A stretch of DNA of 64,000 bases, taken from contig CANMFQ010000010.1 in NCBI GenBank assembly GCA_947497145.1, positions 1-64,000 of the forward strand, read 5' to 3'. The first letter of the stretch is position 1. Each line of letters opens with the position of its first letter. Below, piece by piece: positions 63,229 through 64,000 of the stretch. This stretch comes from an uncultured Flavobacteriaceae bacterium. GTDB taxonomy: Bacteria; Bacteroidota; Bacteroidia; Flavobacteriales; Flavobacteriaceae. Both the position numbers and the translations under genes were made by a program. The notes below the pieces were generated by a model, which saw nothing but the letters and a program-made list of their open reading frames with translations, did not search any database and was not told where the DNA came from.

Positions 63229-64000
63229 ATGAGAAAAGTGATTTATGGGCCTATTATCCTATTGATTTTAGGGTCTTTATTTTTTGTCTTGAAAACGAAT
63301 AAAACCATAGCTAAAAACAACAAAGTGCACAAACTACCAACACAAACACCATTTTATTTAGGCACATACACCAATGGCGCAAGTGAAGGAATTTATAAAT
63401 ACGCCATATCTAACGAGGGTAAATTAGCGGCTTTAGGGTTAGTCGCAAAAACAAAAAACCCTTCATTTTTATCAAAAACAGCTAACGAAAAGTATTTAAT
63501 TGCTGTAAATGAAGAAGAAGCGGGGCGCGTTACCTCTTTTAAAATCAATAAGGATAGTTTAAAATTTATTAGTGAAAGTCCATCAGGAGGCGCGCATCCT
63601 TGTTTTGTTACAGTTAATAAAAACGGTGAGGTTTTAGTCGCCAATTATACAGGCGGCAATGTTGGTTTATTAAAACTAAATGAATCTGGAGCGCTATCTG
63701 AACTCTTAGATGTGCACCAACATGTAGGAAAAAGTATTACCGAACGTCAAAAAGCGCCTCATGCACATTCTGTGTGGTTTCACCCCAATAGTGAAACAAA
63801 TATTTCAGTCGATTTAGGAACAGACGAATTGTTGTTCTCTACGATCGATCGTAAAACACAAAAATTAGTACCTACTGGACAAAACACATTAAAAATGCCA
63901 GCAGGATCTGGGCCGAGACACTTAACGTTTCATCCAAATAACGATTTTATTTATGTTATTAATGAACTGAGTTCCGCTGTAAGTTTACTTAAAAAGAATG
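63229..64000 (+). CDS. Lactonase family beta-propeller protein (truncated by window)
   Basis: The gene runs off the window end. It begins with a signal or membrane segment (VIYGPIILLILGSLFFVL) and continues with the seven-bladed 6-phosphogluconolactonase-family pattern: FYLGTYTNGASEGIYKY, PSGGAHPCFV, ANYTGGNVG, APHAHSVWFHPN, DLGTDEL and GSGPRHLTFHPN. Family members hydrolyse 6-phosphogluconolactone or related lactones; an exported form may use other lactones. About 257 residues are visible, with the C-terminal blades missing. Confidence 0.88.
   Translation, partial: MRKVIYGPIILLILGSLFFVLKTNKTIAKNNKVHKLPTQTPFYLGTYTNGASEGIYKYAISNEGKLAALGLVAKTKNPSFLSKTANEKYLIAVNEEEAGRVTSFKINKDSLKFISESPSGGAHPCFVTVNKNGEVLVANYTGGNVGLLKLNESGALSELLDVHQHVGKSITERQKAPHAHSVWFHPNSETNISVDLGTDELLFSTIDRKTQKLVPTGQNTLKMPAGSGPRHLTFHPNNDFIYVINELSSAVSLLKKN

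Noticed and set aside
1-64000. CRISPR array, tRNA or rRNA genes
   Set aside because: No regularly spaced repeat series and no cloverleaf or rRNA-like sequence was noticed when reading through. A tRNAscan or Infernal run would settle small RNAs.

Overview
The window looks like a piece of a marine Flavobacteriaceae chromosome (Bacteroidota). The DNA is AT-rich. It carries a SusC/SusD pair with an ECF sigma/FecR pair, sulfatases, TonB receptors, LytS/LytTR regulators, Bacteroidota-type promoters (TAnnTTTG), and small families typical of Flavobacteriia (Lacal_2735, DUF2452, TIGR03643). No rRNA, tRNA or CRISPR array was seen. The genus cannot be fixed from this sequence.

Region 1 (1-6.1 kb) is the tail of an Rhs polymorphic-toxin locus. 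It is a tandem series of Rhs C-terminal tips, most truncated or frameshifted, each followed at once by a small intact gene. Three of these followers are lipoproteins and one is a 79-residue soluble protein, and all are best read as immunity genes. One longer 5'-truncated Rhs reading frame (2735-4525) ends in a domain with an HELKH zinc motif. Two 98-bp direct-repeat pairs, REP-like hairpins and a displaced copy of the Rhs core segment record past recombination.

Region 2 (6.3-31 kb, all minus strand) is a polysaccharide utilisation locus. In transcription order it holds an AraC regulator, then an enolase-superfamily enzyme, aldehyde dehydrogenase, RhaT-type sugar permease, KDPG-type aldolase and 2-keto-3-deoxy-sugar-acid kinase. 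Next come a sulfatase, a GH2 enzyme and a GH78-like enzyme, then ECF sigma factor, FecR, STN-containing SusC and SusD, and finally two more sulfatases after a terminator. The intracellular set fits oxidative breakdown of a sugar with a free C6 hydroxyl to pyruvate and glyceraldehyde-3-phosphate. The closest known precedent is 3,6-anhydrogalactose from red-algal sulfated galactans. The GH78-like enzyme and RhaT homologue could instead suggest a rhamnose-containing substrate. No endo-acting depolymerase is encoded here.

Region 3 (31-43.5 kb) is mostly housekeeping or core: TesB thioesterase, two SF2 helicases, NudK, a divergent MsrA, a GNAT enzyme, DUF1905, a patatin/outer-membrane barrel fusion, and a LytTR response regulator with its LytS-type kinase.

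Region 4 (43.7-57 kb) holds two PD40-repeat exported proteins flanking an esterase/beta-lactamase-like fusion. It also has a TonB-receptor/ABC-transporter operon, a CxxC mini-protein, an FeS-BCP-class photolyase that appears to lack the cluster cysteines, and a row of small flavobacterial families.

Region 5 (57.4-64 kb) contains an aldo/keto reductase, an SDR-AraC pair, a crotonase-family enzyme, a 2OG-Fe(II) oxygenase and a truncated lactonase. The SDR and crotonase promoters share an ungapped upstream element, which suggests co-regulation.
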